DNA of 12,285 nucleotides, from assembly GCA_017549745.1 (NCBI GenBank), contig JAFYUA010000242.1, positions 1 through 12,285 on the forward strand. Direction: 5' to 3'. Positions 5,584 through 12,285 of the stretch are shown here, in pieces. Position 1 is the stretch's first letter; each line of letters starts with the position of its first letter. This DNA comes from Clostridia bacterium (lineage in GTDB: Bacteria; Bacillota; Clostridia; UMGS1810). The notes under the pieces are model-generated. The model did no database searches. It was given only the letters and a program-made list of their open reading frames with translations, and was not told the origin of the DNA. The position numbers were made by a program, and so were the translations under genes.

Positions 5584-6855
5584 ATGTTAGATATTAAACT
5601 CATAAGAACAGAAACCGAAAAAGTAAAAAAGGCTCTTGCCAGAAGAAAAGAAGTTGTAGACATTGATGCCCTCCTGGCTCTTGACACCACTAAAAGAGAG
5701 CACCTCTTTGAAGTGGAACAGCTCAAAAGCAAACAAAATGAAGTGAGCAAGCAGATTCCTGCGCTCAAAAAAGAGGGCAAGGATGTGGCTCCCATATTTG
5801 CCGAAATGAAGCAGCTTTCAGAGCAAATCAAAGAATATGACGAGAAAGTGCGCGAACTCGACGAAAAAATCCAGACCATCATGTACACCATTCCCAATCT
5901 TCCCAATGATGAAGTGCCTGATGGTGACACCGATGAGGACAATGTTGAAATCAGACGCTTCTCAGAGCCCACCAAATTTGACTTTGAGCCCAAAGCTCAC
6001 TGGGATGTAGGCGCCGACCTCGACATCATAGACGCTCCCACTGCAGGCAAGGTTACAGGCACACGCTTCACCTTCTACAAAGGTCTTGGCGCAAGACTTG
6101 AGCGCGCAGTAATCAACTTCTATCTTGACACTCACACCACCCAGAGCGGCTACACCGAAATCTTCCCGCCTTATATGGTGCACAGAAGAAGCATGGTGGG
6201 CACAGGTCAGCTCCCCAAATTTGAAGAAGATGCTTTCAAGGTTACAGGCACCGACTATTTCCTCATTCCCACCGCCGAAGTACCTGTGACCAATATGTAT
6301 CGTGATGACATTCTCGACGGCTCCCAGCTTCCCATCAAGCATGTTGCATATTCTGCATGCTTCCGCGCTGAGGCAGGCTCTGCAGGCAAGGACACAAGAG
6401 GTCTTATCAGACAGCATCAGTTCAACAAGGTTGAGCTTGTAAAGTTTGCAAAACCCGAAGAATCCTATGAAGAGCTCGAAAAGCTCACCCGCGATGCCGA
6501 AAAGGTGCTCCAGCTCCTTGGTCTTCCCTACAGAGTGGTAAAAATCTGCGTTGGTGACCTTGGCTTCACTGCAGCCAAAAAATATGACATCGAAGTGTGG
6601 ATGCCAAGCTACAACAGATATGTTGAAATTTCTTCCTGCTCCAACTTTGAAGATTTCCAGGCAAGAAGAGCCAACATCAAGTTCAAAAATTCTCCCAAAG
6701 ACAAAGCACAGTTTGTGCACACCCTCAACGGCAGCGGTGTTGCCATTGGCAGAACTGTGGCAGCAATCCTTGAAAACTTCCAAAATGAAGACGGCTCTGT
6801 TACCATTCCTGAGGTTCTGGTGCCTTACATGGGAACAGACAAAATCACAAAGTAA
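5584..6855 (+). CDS. serS: Serine-tRNA ligase
   Basis: This is a 423-residue cytosolic class II aminoacyl-tRNA synthetase that charges tRNA-Ser with serine (and tRNA-Sec where present). The N-terminal long coiled-coil arm that holds the tRNA spans about residues 25-100. The catalytic domain shows the serine-binding TAEVP (230-234), motif 2 as FRAEAGSAGKDTRG (from residue 260), and motif 3 as NGSGVAIGRTVAA (382-394). Length matches the usual bacterial enzyme. ATG 5584 gives the standard start MLDIKLIR, with AGAAAGGA 11 bases upstream; a GTG at 5575 is too close to that site. Only 38 bases separate it from the upstream small gene, so there is no room for the T-box leader that often controls serS in Bacillota. 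It is followed by a strong terminator that closes the parAB transcription unit. Confidence 0.98.
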   Translation: MLDIKLIRTETEKVKKALARRKEVVDIDALLALDTTKREHLFEVEQLKSKQNEVSKQIPALKKEGKDVAPIFAEMKQLSEQIKEYDEKVRELDEKIQTIMYTIPNLPNDEVPDGDTDEDNVEIRRFSEPTKFDFEPKAHWDVGADLDIIDAPTAGKVTGTRFTFYKGLGARLERAVINFYLDTHTTQSGYTEIFPPYMVHRRSMVGTGQLPKFEEDAFKVTGTDYFLIPTAEVPVTNMYRDDILDGSQLPIKHVAYSACFRAEAGSAGKDTRGLIRQHQFNKVELVKFAKPEESYEELEKLTRDAEKVLQLLGLPYRVVKICVGDLGFTAAKKYDIEVWMPSYNRYVEISSCSNFEDFQARRANIKFKNSPKDKAQFVHTLNGSGVAIGRTVAAILENFQNEDGSVTIPEVLVPYMGTDKITK

Positions 6856-6889
6856 AATCTGATATCAGATAAAATAATGATTTATCATG

Positions 6890-6934
6890 CAGACCAAAGA
6901 GGGGTTATGCCCTTTTTTGGTCTGTTTTGTTGTT
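6890..6934 (+). terminator. Intrinsic terminator after serS
   Basis: CAGACCAAAGAGGGG (6890-6904) pairs along all 15 positions, two of them G-T, with 6910-6924 around a TTATG loop. TTTTGTTGTT follows immediately. This is a strong rho-independent terminator and marks the end of the parA-to-serS unit. Confidence 0.93.
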
Positions 6935-7003
6935 AAAAACTCACAATCGAATTTGCTGACAAATAATCAAAATGTGCAAAATAGCCAAAACGAAATGATA
7001 TTC

Positions 7004-7032
7004 TTGAAAAATCGCCAAAAAAATATTACAAT
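7004..7032 (+). promoter_or_regulatory. SigA-type promoter upstream of the PucR-like regulator
   Basis: TTGAAA (7004-7009) and TACAAT (7027-7032) are separated by 17 bases, with five of six consensus matches in each hexamer. It lies in AT-rich DNA after the serS terminator and about 60 bases before the next start codon. It probably drives the regulator and may supply ftsEX and the downstream genes by read-through. An overlapping TATAAT at 7032-7037 would need a 22-base spacer and is less likely. Confidence 0.7.
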
Positions 7033-7090
7033 ATAATATATATGTGAAAAAATATGTACTTATATACTTTTATAAAATGGGGTGCCTGAA

Positions 7091-8176
7091 ATGAATGTAA
7101 GATATTTCCAGCAAATTACTCATCAGATGAAGGATGTAATGAACAGAGACCTCGGTCTTATCACCGATGGCGGACTCGTTATTGCATCAAGTGACAACTG
7201 CATCACAAATGCAGACCTTGAATGTGTGCTCAGCTTTACCGAAGACAACATCGACACCTTCACCTACAACGGCTTCACCTACAAGCCGATTGTTGCCATG
7301 GGCAAAATTGACTACATTATATTTGTAAAGGGTGACGATTCTCTCGCCAGAAACTATGCCGATATCCTGCAGGTGAGCTTTTCATCGGTCAAATCTCTCT
7401 ATGATGACAAGCATGACCGCTTAAACTTTATCAAAAACTTTTTGCTCGACAATATCCTTCCGGGTGATGTGCTGGCAAAAGCTGCAGAGCTTCATCTGGC
7501 TATTGAAGCACGCAGAGTTGTTTTTTTGATTCAGACAGAAAAGGTGTCGGATTTTTCGGTGCTTGAGCTCATCGAAAACATGTACCCCAACAAGCAGAAT
7601 GATTTTATCGTGAGCGTTGATGAAAACAACATCGCTCTTGTCAAAGAGCTCGACAGTGACCCATCGCTTTCTGACCTGCAGAGCATTGCCAAAAACATCT
7701 GCCACAACATCAATTCCGAAATCATGGCTTCTGCCACAGTGGGCATAGGCACAGTTGTGGGCAACATCAAAGAGATTGCCCGTTCTTATAAAGAAGCCAG
7801 AGTGGCTCTCGAGGTGGGCAAGGTTTTTGATGACGAGAAGAAAATCCTCAGCTATGAAGACCTCGGCATCGGTCGCCTTATCTATCAGCTCCCCACCACT
7901 CTTTGTGAGCTCTTCCTCACCGAAGTGTTCAAAAAGGGTTCTATCGAAGAGCTTGACCAGGAAATCATTTTCACAATTCAGAAATTTTTTGAAAACAACT
8001 TAAATGTGTCCGAAACATCAAGACAGCTCTATGTTCACAGAAACACTCTGGTTTACAGACTTGACAAAATCCAGAAAATCACAGGTCTTGACCTGAGAAT
8101 ATTTGACCAGGCAATCATCTTCAAGGTTGCCATGATGGTAAATAAATATCTCACCTCAAACGCAACAAAGCTTTAA
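7091..8176 (+). CDS. PucR/CdaR-like transcriptional regulator
   Basis: This 361-residue protein ends in a helix-turn-helix of the PucR C-terminal type. Residues about 302-330 (NNLNVSETSRQLYVHRNTLV then YRLDKIQ) and the following GLDL with a final helix are diagnostic. The middle part contains the GGDEF-like segment common in this group (VGIGTVVGNIKEIARSYKEA, then RVALEVGK). The N-terminal part (about 1-110) may be a sensory domain and is not assigned. ATG 7091 is preceded by GGGGTG at a 6-base gap; a GTG at 7082 lacks a ribosome binding site. Family members sense small metabolites, but the ligand here is unknown. It sits directly upstream of ftsE, separated by a hairpin, so it may be autoregulatory or may control the division/cell wall genes. 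That link is inference from position. Confidence 0.9.
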   Translation: MNVRYFQQITHQMKDVMNRDLGLITDGGLVIASSDNCITNADLECVLSFTEDNIDTFTYNGFTYKPIVAMGKIDYIIFVKGDDSLARNYADILQVSFSSVKSLYDDKHDRLNFIKNFLLDNILPGDVLAKAAELHLAIEARRVVFLIQTEKVSDFSVLELIENMYPNKQNDFIVSVDENNIALVKELDSDPSLSDLQSIAKNICHNINSEIMASATVGIGTVVGNIKEIARSYKEARVALEVGKVFDDEKKILSYEDLGIGRLIYQLPTTLCELFLTEVFKKGSIEELDQEIIFTIQKFFENNLNVSETSRQLYVHRNTLVYRLDKIQKITGLDLRIFDQAIIFKVAMMVNKYLTSNATKL

Positions 8177-8187
8177 TGCTTTGTTGC
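8162..8187 (+). terminator. Hairpin over the regulator stop codon, possible partial terminator
   Basis: GCAACAAAGC (8162-8171) and GCTTTGTTGC (8178-8187) form a perfect 10-bp stem with loop TTTAAT, which includes the TAA stop codon. Only AATCTTT follows, a poor U-tract. It may be an attenuating or mRNA-stabilising hairpin between the regulator and ftsE rather than a full terminator. Confidence 0.5.
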
Positions 8188-8211
8188 AATCTTTAAAAGG
8201 GAGTTTTTCAA

Positions 8212-8904
8212 GTGATAACATTCGAAAATGTGTCAAAGATATATGACAATGGTTATGGTGCACTAAAGGGTGTGTCATTTCATATAGACAAGGGTGAATT
8301 TGTGTTTTTGGTCGGCTCAAGTGCCGCGGGCAAATCCACCATCATCAAGCTTATGATGAAAGAAGAAAGTGCCACAGGCGGCAGCATCTTTATAAACGAT
8401 ATCGATGTCAATGCACTGCGCCACCGCGAGATTCCTTATTTCCGCAGGACTCTGGGCGTTGTGTTTCAGGATTTCCGCCTGCTGCCCAATAAAAATGTGC
8501 AGGAAAATGTGGCATATGCCATGGAGATTGTGGGCGCTTCCAACAAGGAAATCCGCAAAAATGTGCCCGCAGTGCTCAGCCAGGTTGGTCTTTCTGCCAA
8601 AGCCAAGATGTACCCCCATCAGCTTTCGGGCGGCGAGCAGCAGAGAGTTGCCATTGCAAGAGCAATTGTCAACAATCCCGTTGTGCTCATTGCCGACGAA
8701 CCCACAGGCAACCTCGACCCCGAGACAGCTCATGAAATCATGGCAATCATGGAAGAAATCAACAAGCGTGGCACCACTGTGGTGATGGCAACCCACGCTG
8801 AAAACATAGTAAACGATATGAAAAAAAGGGTAATCGTTGTGGAAAAAGGCATAATTACCCGTGATGAAAACGAAGGTGGATACGGATATGTTCAGAGCAA
8901 TTAG
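8212..8904 (+). CDS. ftsE: Cell division ATP-binding protein FtsE
   Basis: This is a 230-residue ABC ATPase, matching the usual FtsE length, that partners with FtsX to turn ATP hydrolysis into activation of peptidoglycan hydrolases. Motifs are Walker A GSSAAGKST (35-43), Q-loop Gln86 in FQDFRLLP, signature LSGGE (138-142), Walker B VVLIADEPTGNLD with Asp162 and catalytic Glu163, and switch His195. FQDFRLLP and DEPTGNLD are typical of FtsE. The start is GTG 8212, with AAAGGGAG eight bases upstream and no in-frame ATG nearby. The fourth Walker A residue is Ala where FtsE usually has Gly, but the minimal GxxxxGK[ST] pattern is kept, so activity is expected. Its last 17 bases overlap ftsX. Confidence 0.97.
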   Translation: MITFENVSKIYDNGYGALKGVSFHIDKGEFVFLVGSSAAGKSTIIKLMMKEESATGGSIFINDIDVNALRHREIPYFRRTLGVVFQDFRLLPNKNVQENVAYAMEIVGASNKEIRKNVPAVLSQVGLSAKAKMYPHQLSGGEQQRVAIARAIVNNPVVLIADEPTGNLDPETAHEIMAIMEEINKRGTTVVMATHAENIVNDMKKRVIVVEKGIITRDENEGGYGYVQSN

Positions 8905-10180
8905 ACGAGCTTTCACCGAGGGCGTAAGCGGCATGGCCAAAAACGGGCTTATGACTGTTACATCACTTCTGGTTGTAACTGCCTGCATATTCGTCTTTGG
9001 TGTGTTTTTGATGTGTATTTTCAACATCAATCATATGACAAGCAAAATGGCAAACGATTATCAGGTCGATGTGTATGTGTCGCGTGATGTCACTGTAGCC
9101 GATGACAGTGTTTCGGTGTTTGTGGCGCGTGATTTCAGCTTCGATGACGCTGCCTATCAGGAAAAGCTAAACAGTGTGGAGACTCTCATCATGGGTGTGC
9201 CTAATGTGGATGTGTCAAGCATTGCATACACAAGCGCCAAAACCAAGCTCGAAGGCTTTTTGTCTGCTCTTTCCGAAGAGGAGAAAGCAGACTACGAGGT
9301 CCCGTCGGACGGAGTGATTGCAGATTCTTTCTCTCTGCGTCTTGAGGATTATGACTCAAAGGTAGAGACTCTTCGCCTCCTTGGCGAGCTAAAGGGAGTG
9401 CAGGAAGTGCTCGACGGCAAAGAGACCTATGCATACCTTTCGTCTCTCGGCGGTCTTTCGTCTCAGGTGAGCACTGCGCGCTATGATGAAATAAAAGCAC
9501 AAATCAAAACCGAAATAATGAAGCTTGGCAATGTAGATTCACAAGACATCGGCTTTGTAGACGGCAAAGAGAAATTTGCAAGCTTCAAAGAGGGGCTTTC
9601 AGCCCAAGAACTCAAGGATTTTGAGGGTCTTCCCGATGACCTCATTCCCGATGCTTACACCGTAAAGCTCAAAGACCTTTCAATTGCCGATGAAACCATA
9701 GCCGAGCTCGAAGCTTTGCCCTATGTGGAGAGCGTGGAAAACAGCCGCGAGCTCATTGCGGTGATTGACAACCTCAAAGATATAGTGCAAAAAATCTCCA
9801 TATGGATAATTGTGGCATTTGCTCTCGTGAGCCTGTTTATCATATCCAACACAATCAAGCTCACGGTTCATAACCGCCGCAAGGAAATCAACATCATGAA
9901 GTATGTGGGCGCTACCGACTCCTACATTCGCGGTCCCTTTATCATGGAGGGCATCATGCTCGGTATTCTTTCGGCTCTCTTTGCGTTCTTTGTGTCGCAA
10001 TGGACCTACGAAGGGCTCATGAGCGCCATAAGCTCAAGTGCTTCGGCAATCAGTGCCAACATAGGCCTCATGAAATTTGCCGACCTTTGGGGCTCTCTGT
10101 TGGGCGCGTACCTTGTGCTCGGCGGAGTTATCGGAGCGTTTGGAAGCTCCATATCTGTGAGAAGATATCTCCATGTATAA
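8888..10180 (+). CDS. ftsX: Cell division protein FtsX with a tandemly duplicated extracellular domain
   Basis: This is a 430-residue membrane protein, against about 300 for typical FtsX. The order is a short cytoplasmic N-terminus, TM1 (about 22-46), a very large extracellular region (about 47-300), then TM2 (about 303-327), the conserved cytoplasmic NRRKEINIMKYVGATDSYIRGPF-type segment, TM3 and TM4, ending in SVRRYLHV. The extracellular region holds two copies of the FtsX domain, residues 90-187 and 199-296, that align without a gap. FtsX transmits FtsE ATPase cycles to extracellular hydrolase partners. ATG 8888 is preferred because AAGGTGG lies eight bases upstream and MFRAIRRAFTEG is a normal FtsX start; GTG 8861 and ATG 8864 lack a site. 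It is translationally coupled to ftsE by overlap, and a coiled-coil hydrolase gene follows after 26 bases. Confidence 0.95.
   Translation: MFRAIRRAFTEGVSGMAKNGLMTVTSLLVVTACIFVFGVFLMCIFNINHMTSKMANDYQVDVYVSRDVTVADDSVSVFVARDFSFDDAAYQEKLNSVETLIMGVPNVDVSSIAYTSAKTKLEGFLSALSEEEKADYEVPSDGVIADSFSLRLEDYDSKVETLRLLGELKGVQEVLDGKETYAYLSSLGGLSSQVSTARYDEIKAQIKTEIMKLGNVDSQDIGFVDGKEKFASFKEGLSAQELKDFEGLPDDLIPDAYTVKLKDLSIADETIAELEALPYVESVENSRELIAVIDNLKDIVQKISIWIIVAFALVSLFIISNTIKLTVHNRRKEINIMKYVGATDSYIRGPFIMEGIMLGILSALFAFFVSQWTYEGLMSAISSSASAISANIGLMKFADLWGSLLGAYLVLGGVIGAFGSSISVRRYLHV
9155..9775 (+). repeat. Two tandem copies of the FtsX extracellular domain within ftsX
   Basis: Copy 1 is encoded by 9155-9448 and copy 2 by 9482-9775, 98 codons each with an 11-codon linker. 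An ungapped alignment gives 31 identical residues by hand count, among them IM..(x)3NVD, the K.K...F...LS pattern, D..(I)xD before L.D, and L..L..V..V. Both copies have the alpha/beta pattern expected for one FtsX extracellular lobe. DNA-level identity looks low, so the duplication is old. Confidence 0.85.
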
Positions 10181-10206
10181 TTTGTTTTAAGAAAGGATAT
10201 TGTGCC

Positions 10207-11370
10207 ATGCTAAAGAATAAATTATTCACCCGTGTGCTTGCCATAGTGGCACTTATTGCTTTTTTGGGTGTTGCAATACTGGCAAGTCTGCCATCATCTA
10301 TGGCTCATGCGGCATCGGTGCAGGATGCTCAGCGCAAGCAAAAAGAAGCCACTGCCAAAAAAGAAGCTGCCAAAGAGTGGCAGAAAAAAGAGATTGCCAA
10401 GCGCGAAGAGCTCGACAAGCAGATCTCGTCAGTCCAGGCACAGATAGATGAATTTCAGGCAGAAATTGACCGAAAGGCCACTGCCATAAAAGCAAGCCAG
10501 CAAAAAATCAACACTCTCACCAAGGATCTGCAAAAGCAAAATGCAGGTTATAACGAAAGAGCCAAAAGGCTCATAAAAAAAGGCAATGTGTCATATGCAG
10601 AGATTATACTTCGCTCCAAATCAATCGACGATATGCTCACCAGAATGTCGGTTGTAAAGCGCGTTGCCGAATATGACTCAGATAGACTCGAAGAAATAGA
10701 GAGCTCCATGACCGAGGTTGAAAAGCTCAAAGCAGACCTTCTGGCTCAAAAAGAAGAAGTGGTCTCGCTCAAATCAGAGCAGGATTCCAAAAAAGCGGAG
10801 CTCGATGGCTACCGCAAGGAAAGCCAGGATATCATAGACAAGCTTCAAAAGGACATTGCAGCTTTTGAAAAAGAATATGAGATTGCCAAGCAGCTCGAAG
10901 CTCAGGCGCGTGCCGAGGCAGAGCGACTTCGCCGTCAGTCTGACGCTACACTCAATCTGCCTGCAAACTACACAGGCGGCAAGTTTTTGTGGCCGTCAAA
11001 CACCACCCGACTTGTCACATCACCCTATGGCTATCGTATTCACCCCGTCACGGGCAAATCCCGCTTCCATGCAGGCATCGACATTGGTGCAGCTCATGGC
11101 ACCTCTATTCTTGCAGCAAATGACGGCGTGGTCATTGTGTCGGGCTACAACAGCGGCGGCTATGGCAACTATGTGGTTATAAATCATGGCGGCGGCTACA
11201 CCACACTCTATGCTCACTGCAGCTCACTGCTTGTGTCGGTTGGTCAGAAGGTGAGCCGCGGTCAGGTCATTGCGCGTTGTGGTTCCACAGGTATGTCCAC
11301 AGGACCTCACATTCACTTTGAAGTTCAGGTCAACGGCACTACCACCAATCCGATGCAATATTTTAATTGA
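10207..11370 (+). CDS. Secreted coiled-coil M23 (LytM) peptidoglycan endopeptidase, likely FtsEX partner
   Basis: The 387-residue protein starts with a signal peptide (hydrophobic 9-30, probable cleavage after AHA35). Residues 37-245 form a long coiled coil of the PcsB/CwlO/EnvC type, including the diagnostic GNVSYAEIILRSKSIDDMLT (126-145). The C-terminal LytM domain (about 257-387) keeps all expected zinc and catalytic residues: His288 and Asp292 (HAGID), His337 (LYAH), His368 and His370 (PHIHFE). So, unlike E. coli EnvC, whose LytM domain is degenerate, it should cut peptidoglycan cross-links itself. AAAGGAT lies about nine bases before ATG 10207. Position right after ftsEX and the coiled coil strongly suggest that FtsX binds and switches it at the septum or lateral wall. 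The exact bond cut cannot be told. Confidence 0.94.
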   Translation: MLKNKLFTRVLAIVALIAFLGVAILASLPSSMAHAASVQDAQRKQKEATAKKEAAKEWQKKEIAKREELDKQISSVQAQIDEFQAEIDRKATAIKASQQKINTLTKDLQKQNAGYNERAKRLIKKGNVSYAEIILRSKSIDDMLTRMSVVKRVAEYDSDRLEEIESSMTEVEKLKADLLAQKEEVVSLKSEQDSKKAELDGYRKESQDIIDKLQKDIAAFEKEYEIAKQLEAQARAEAERLRRQSDATLNLPANYTGGKFLWPSNTTRLVTSPYGYRIHPVTGKSRFHAGIDIGAAHGTSILAANDGVVIVSGYNSGGYGNYVVINHGGGYTTLYAHCSSLLVSVGQKVSRGQVIARCGSTGMSTGPHIHFEVQVNGTTTNPMQYFN

Positions 11371-11402
11371 TTTTGTCATACACTTTAATCGGAGCTGATT
11401 AT

Positions 11403-12285
11403 ATGACCAAAAAAAGGCTTATTGCCCTCTTGGCTGTGTGCTCGGTTGCAGCAGCCATATTGACCACTCTTTTTTATATCTCGCCCTATGGCAGAGCAGT
11501 GTATGCATCAATCGCCCAGCGCTTTGGCGCAAGTCCTGCTGCCAAGCTCATGAAGATAGAGTCAATAGTGGACTCTGTGTATATGGGTGAGTATGACAAA
11601 GACCGCCTCACCGATATGGCAGCATATGAATATGCCGCCTCAGTGGGCGATAAATACACAGGCTATCTTACTGCCGAGAATTTCAAGAGCATGCAGGATA
11701 ATCTCGACGGAGGCTATCGCGGCATAGGCATTCATGTGGGAGTCAGAGAAGGCAAGGTGTTTATCGACTCTGTGATGAAAGGCTCACCTGCCGAAAAAGC
11801 GGGGCTTTTGGGTGGTGACTTTATCGTTTCGGTAAACGGAGTGGACTACACTGGTGATGACCTCTCAAATGTTATTTCGGTGATAAAAGCCGTTTTGCCC
11901 GGTGAGTCGGCTGAGCTTGGCATAGAGCGCGGCGGCATGCTCATGAACAAAAAGGTCACAGTGGGTGACATTGAGCTTGAATATATCAAATCCACTATGC
12001 TTGATGGCAATGTTGGATTTGTGAGAGTTGACACCTTTGGCAATGATGTGCCCGAAAAGTTCAAATCTCACATAAACGCTCTCATTAAAAAAGGAGCCAC
12101 ATCTCTTATCATAGATGTGCGTTCAAATCCCGGCGGCTCTCTTGATGCAGTTGTGGAAATGGTTGATTTTCTGGTGCCTGAGGGCACCATCACCACAGTG
12201 AAAGACCGCGACGGCAAGGAAGAGGTCTACAAATCGGACAAATCAGAAATAAAGCTTCCCATGTGTGTGCTTATAAACGAAAGCA
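11403..12285 (+). CDS. C-terminal processing protease, S41 family (3'-truncated by window edge)
   Basis: The frame is open from ATG 11403 to the window end, 294 residues. It has an N-terminal membrane anchor or signal (about 5-25), a helical pro-region, a PDZ domain (about 105-190, with RGIGIHVG and GSPAEKAGLLGGDFIVSVNG) and the start of the S41 catalytic core (from about 195, with IIDVRSNPGGSLDAVVEMVD). The window stops at LINES, so the catalytic Ser and Lys are not visible. GGAG lies eight bases before the start. These proteases cut extracytoplasmic proteins near their C-termini; relatives include CtpA and CtpB. The gene follows the M23 gene by 32 bases and probably belongs to the same unit; in Bacillus, ctpB also lies just after ftsEX. 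It may process or degrade the cell wall hydrolases, which is inference. Confidence 0.93.
   Translation, partial: MTKKRLIALLAVCSVAAAILTTLFYISPYGRAVYASIAQRFGASPAAKLMKIESIVDSVYMGEYDKDRLTDMAAYEYAASVGDKYTGYLTAENFKSMQDNLDGGYRGIGIHVGVREGKVFIDSVMKGSPAEKAGLLGGDFIVSVNGVDYTGDDLSNVISVIKAVLPGESAELGIERGGMLMNKKVTVGDIELEYIKSTMLDGNVGFVRVDTFGNDVPEKFKSHINALIKKGATSLIIDVRSNPGGSLDAVVEMVDFLVPEGTITTVKDRDGKEEVYKSDKSEIKLPMCVLINES

Noticed and set aside
5534..5585. TTGACA (5534-5539) and TATAAT (5580-5585) as a serS promoter
   Set aside because: The two hexamers are 40 bases apart, and the TATAAT overlaps the start codon.
5962..6783. 273-codon antisense reading frame opposite serS
   Set aside because: It lies fully within a well-identified gene, shows no motifs, and is explained by the codon bias of serS on the other strand.
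8317..9030. 237-codon antisense reading frame opposite ftsE and the start of ftsX
   Set aside because: It spans two confirmed genes, is rich in His and Cys in the way typical of antisense frames, and has no known motif.
10000..10206. Extended N-terminus of the M23 peptidase overlapping the end of ftsX
   Set aside because: The overlapped part is ftsX in another frame; ATG 10207 has a ribosome binding site and begins a clear signal peptide.
1..12285. CRISPR array, tRNA, rRNA or transposase gene
   Set aside because: No regularly spaced identical repeats, no tRNA- or rRNA-like segment, and no transposase motif was seen anywhere in the window.

Overview
The window looks like chromosomal DNA from a low-to-moderate GC member of the Bacillota, most likely class Clostridia. 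The basis is the chromosomal Soj/Spo0J-type parAB genes with Bacillus-like parS sites, AGGAGG-type ribosome binding sites, the parA-parB-small membrane protein-serS order, and an ftsE-ftsX-M23 peptidase-C-terminal protease cluster. No genus can be named from what is visible. All genes read as intact except the two cut by the window edges.

Layout. (1) Positions 1-2813, minus strand: two ABC exporter genes that overlap by 11 bases. The first is complete, and its NBD has Asp in place of the usual catalytic Glu. The second runs off the left edge before its ATPase domain. Together they look like a heterodimeric multidrug-type exporter. (2) Positions 2814-3368: a 555-base divergent intergenic region without a credible gene but dense in structure. 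It holds a 277-bp element (2858-3134) made of one outer inverted repeat enclosing two side-by-side long hairpins, then a cluster of short repeats, then a 46-bp palindrome whose core is a parS-like site. (3) Positions 3369-6934, plus strand: parA, parB, a perfect 16-bp parS palindrome, a small coiled-coil membrane protein, serS, and a strong intrinsic terminator. (4) Positions 7004-12285, plus strand: a good SigA-type promoter, a PucR/CdaR-like regulator, a hairpin over its stop codon, ftsE (GTG start), ftsX, a coiled-coil M23 endopeptidase and a C-terminal processing protease cut by the right edge.

How the genes work together. ParA, ParB and the two parS sites form the chromosome segregation system, which in this group normally lies near the replication origin. 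ftsE and ftsX encode the ATP-driven membrane complex that switches on cell wall hydrolases during division. The next gene encodes a secreted protein with a PcsB/CwlO/EnvC-type coiled coil and an apparently active LytM domain, which is the expected partner.

The two observations most worth following are the 277-bp three-stem element upstream of parA and the exporter, and the FtsX protein, whose extracellular domain is duplicated in tandem (two ungapped 98-residue copies, 31 identical positions by hand count).
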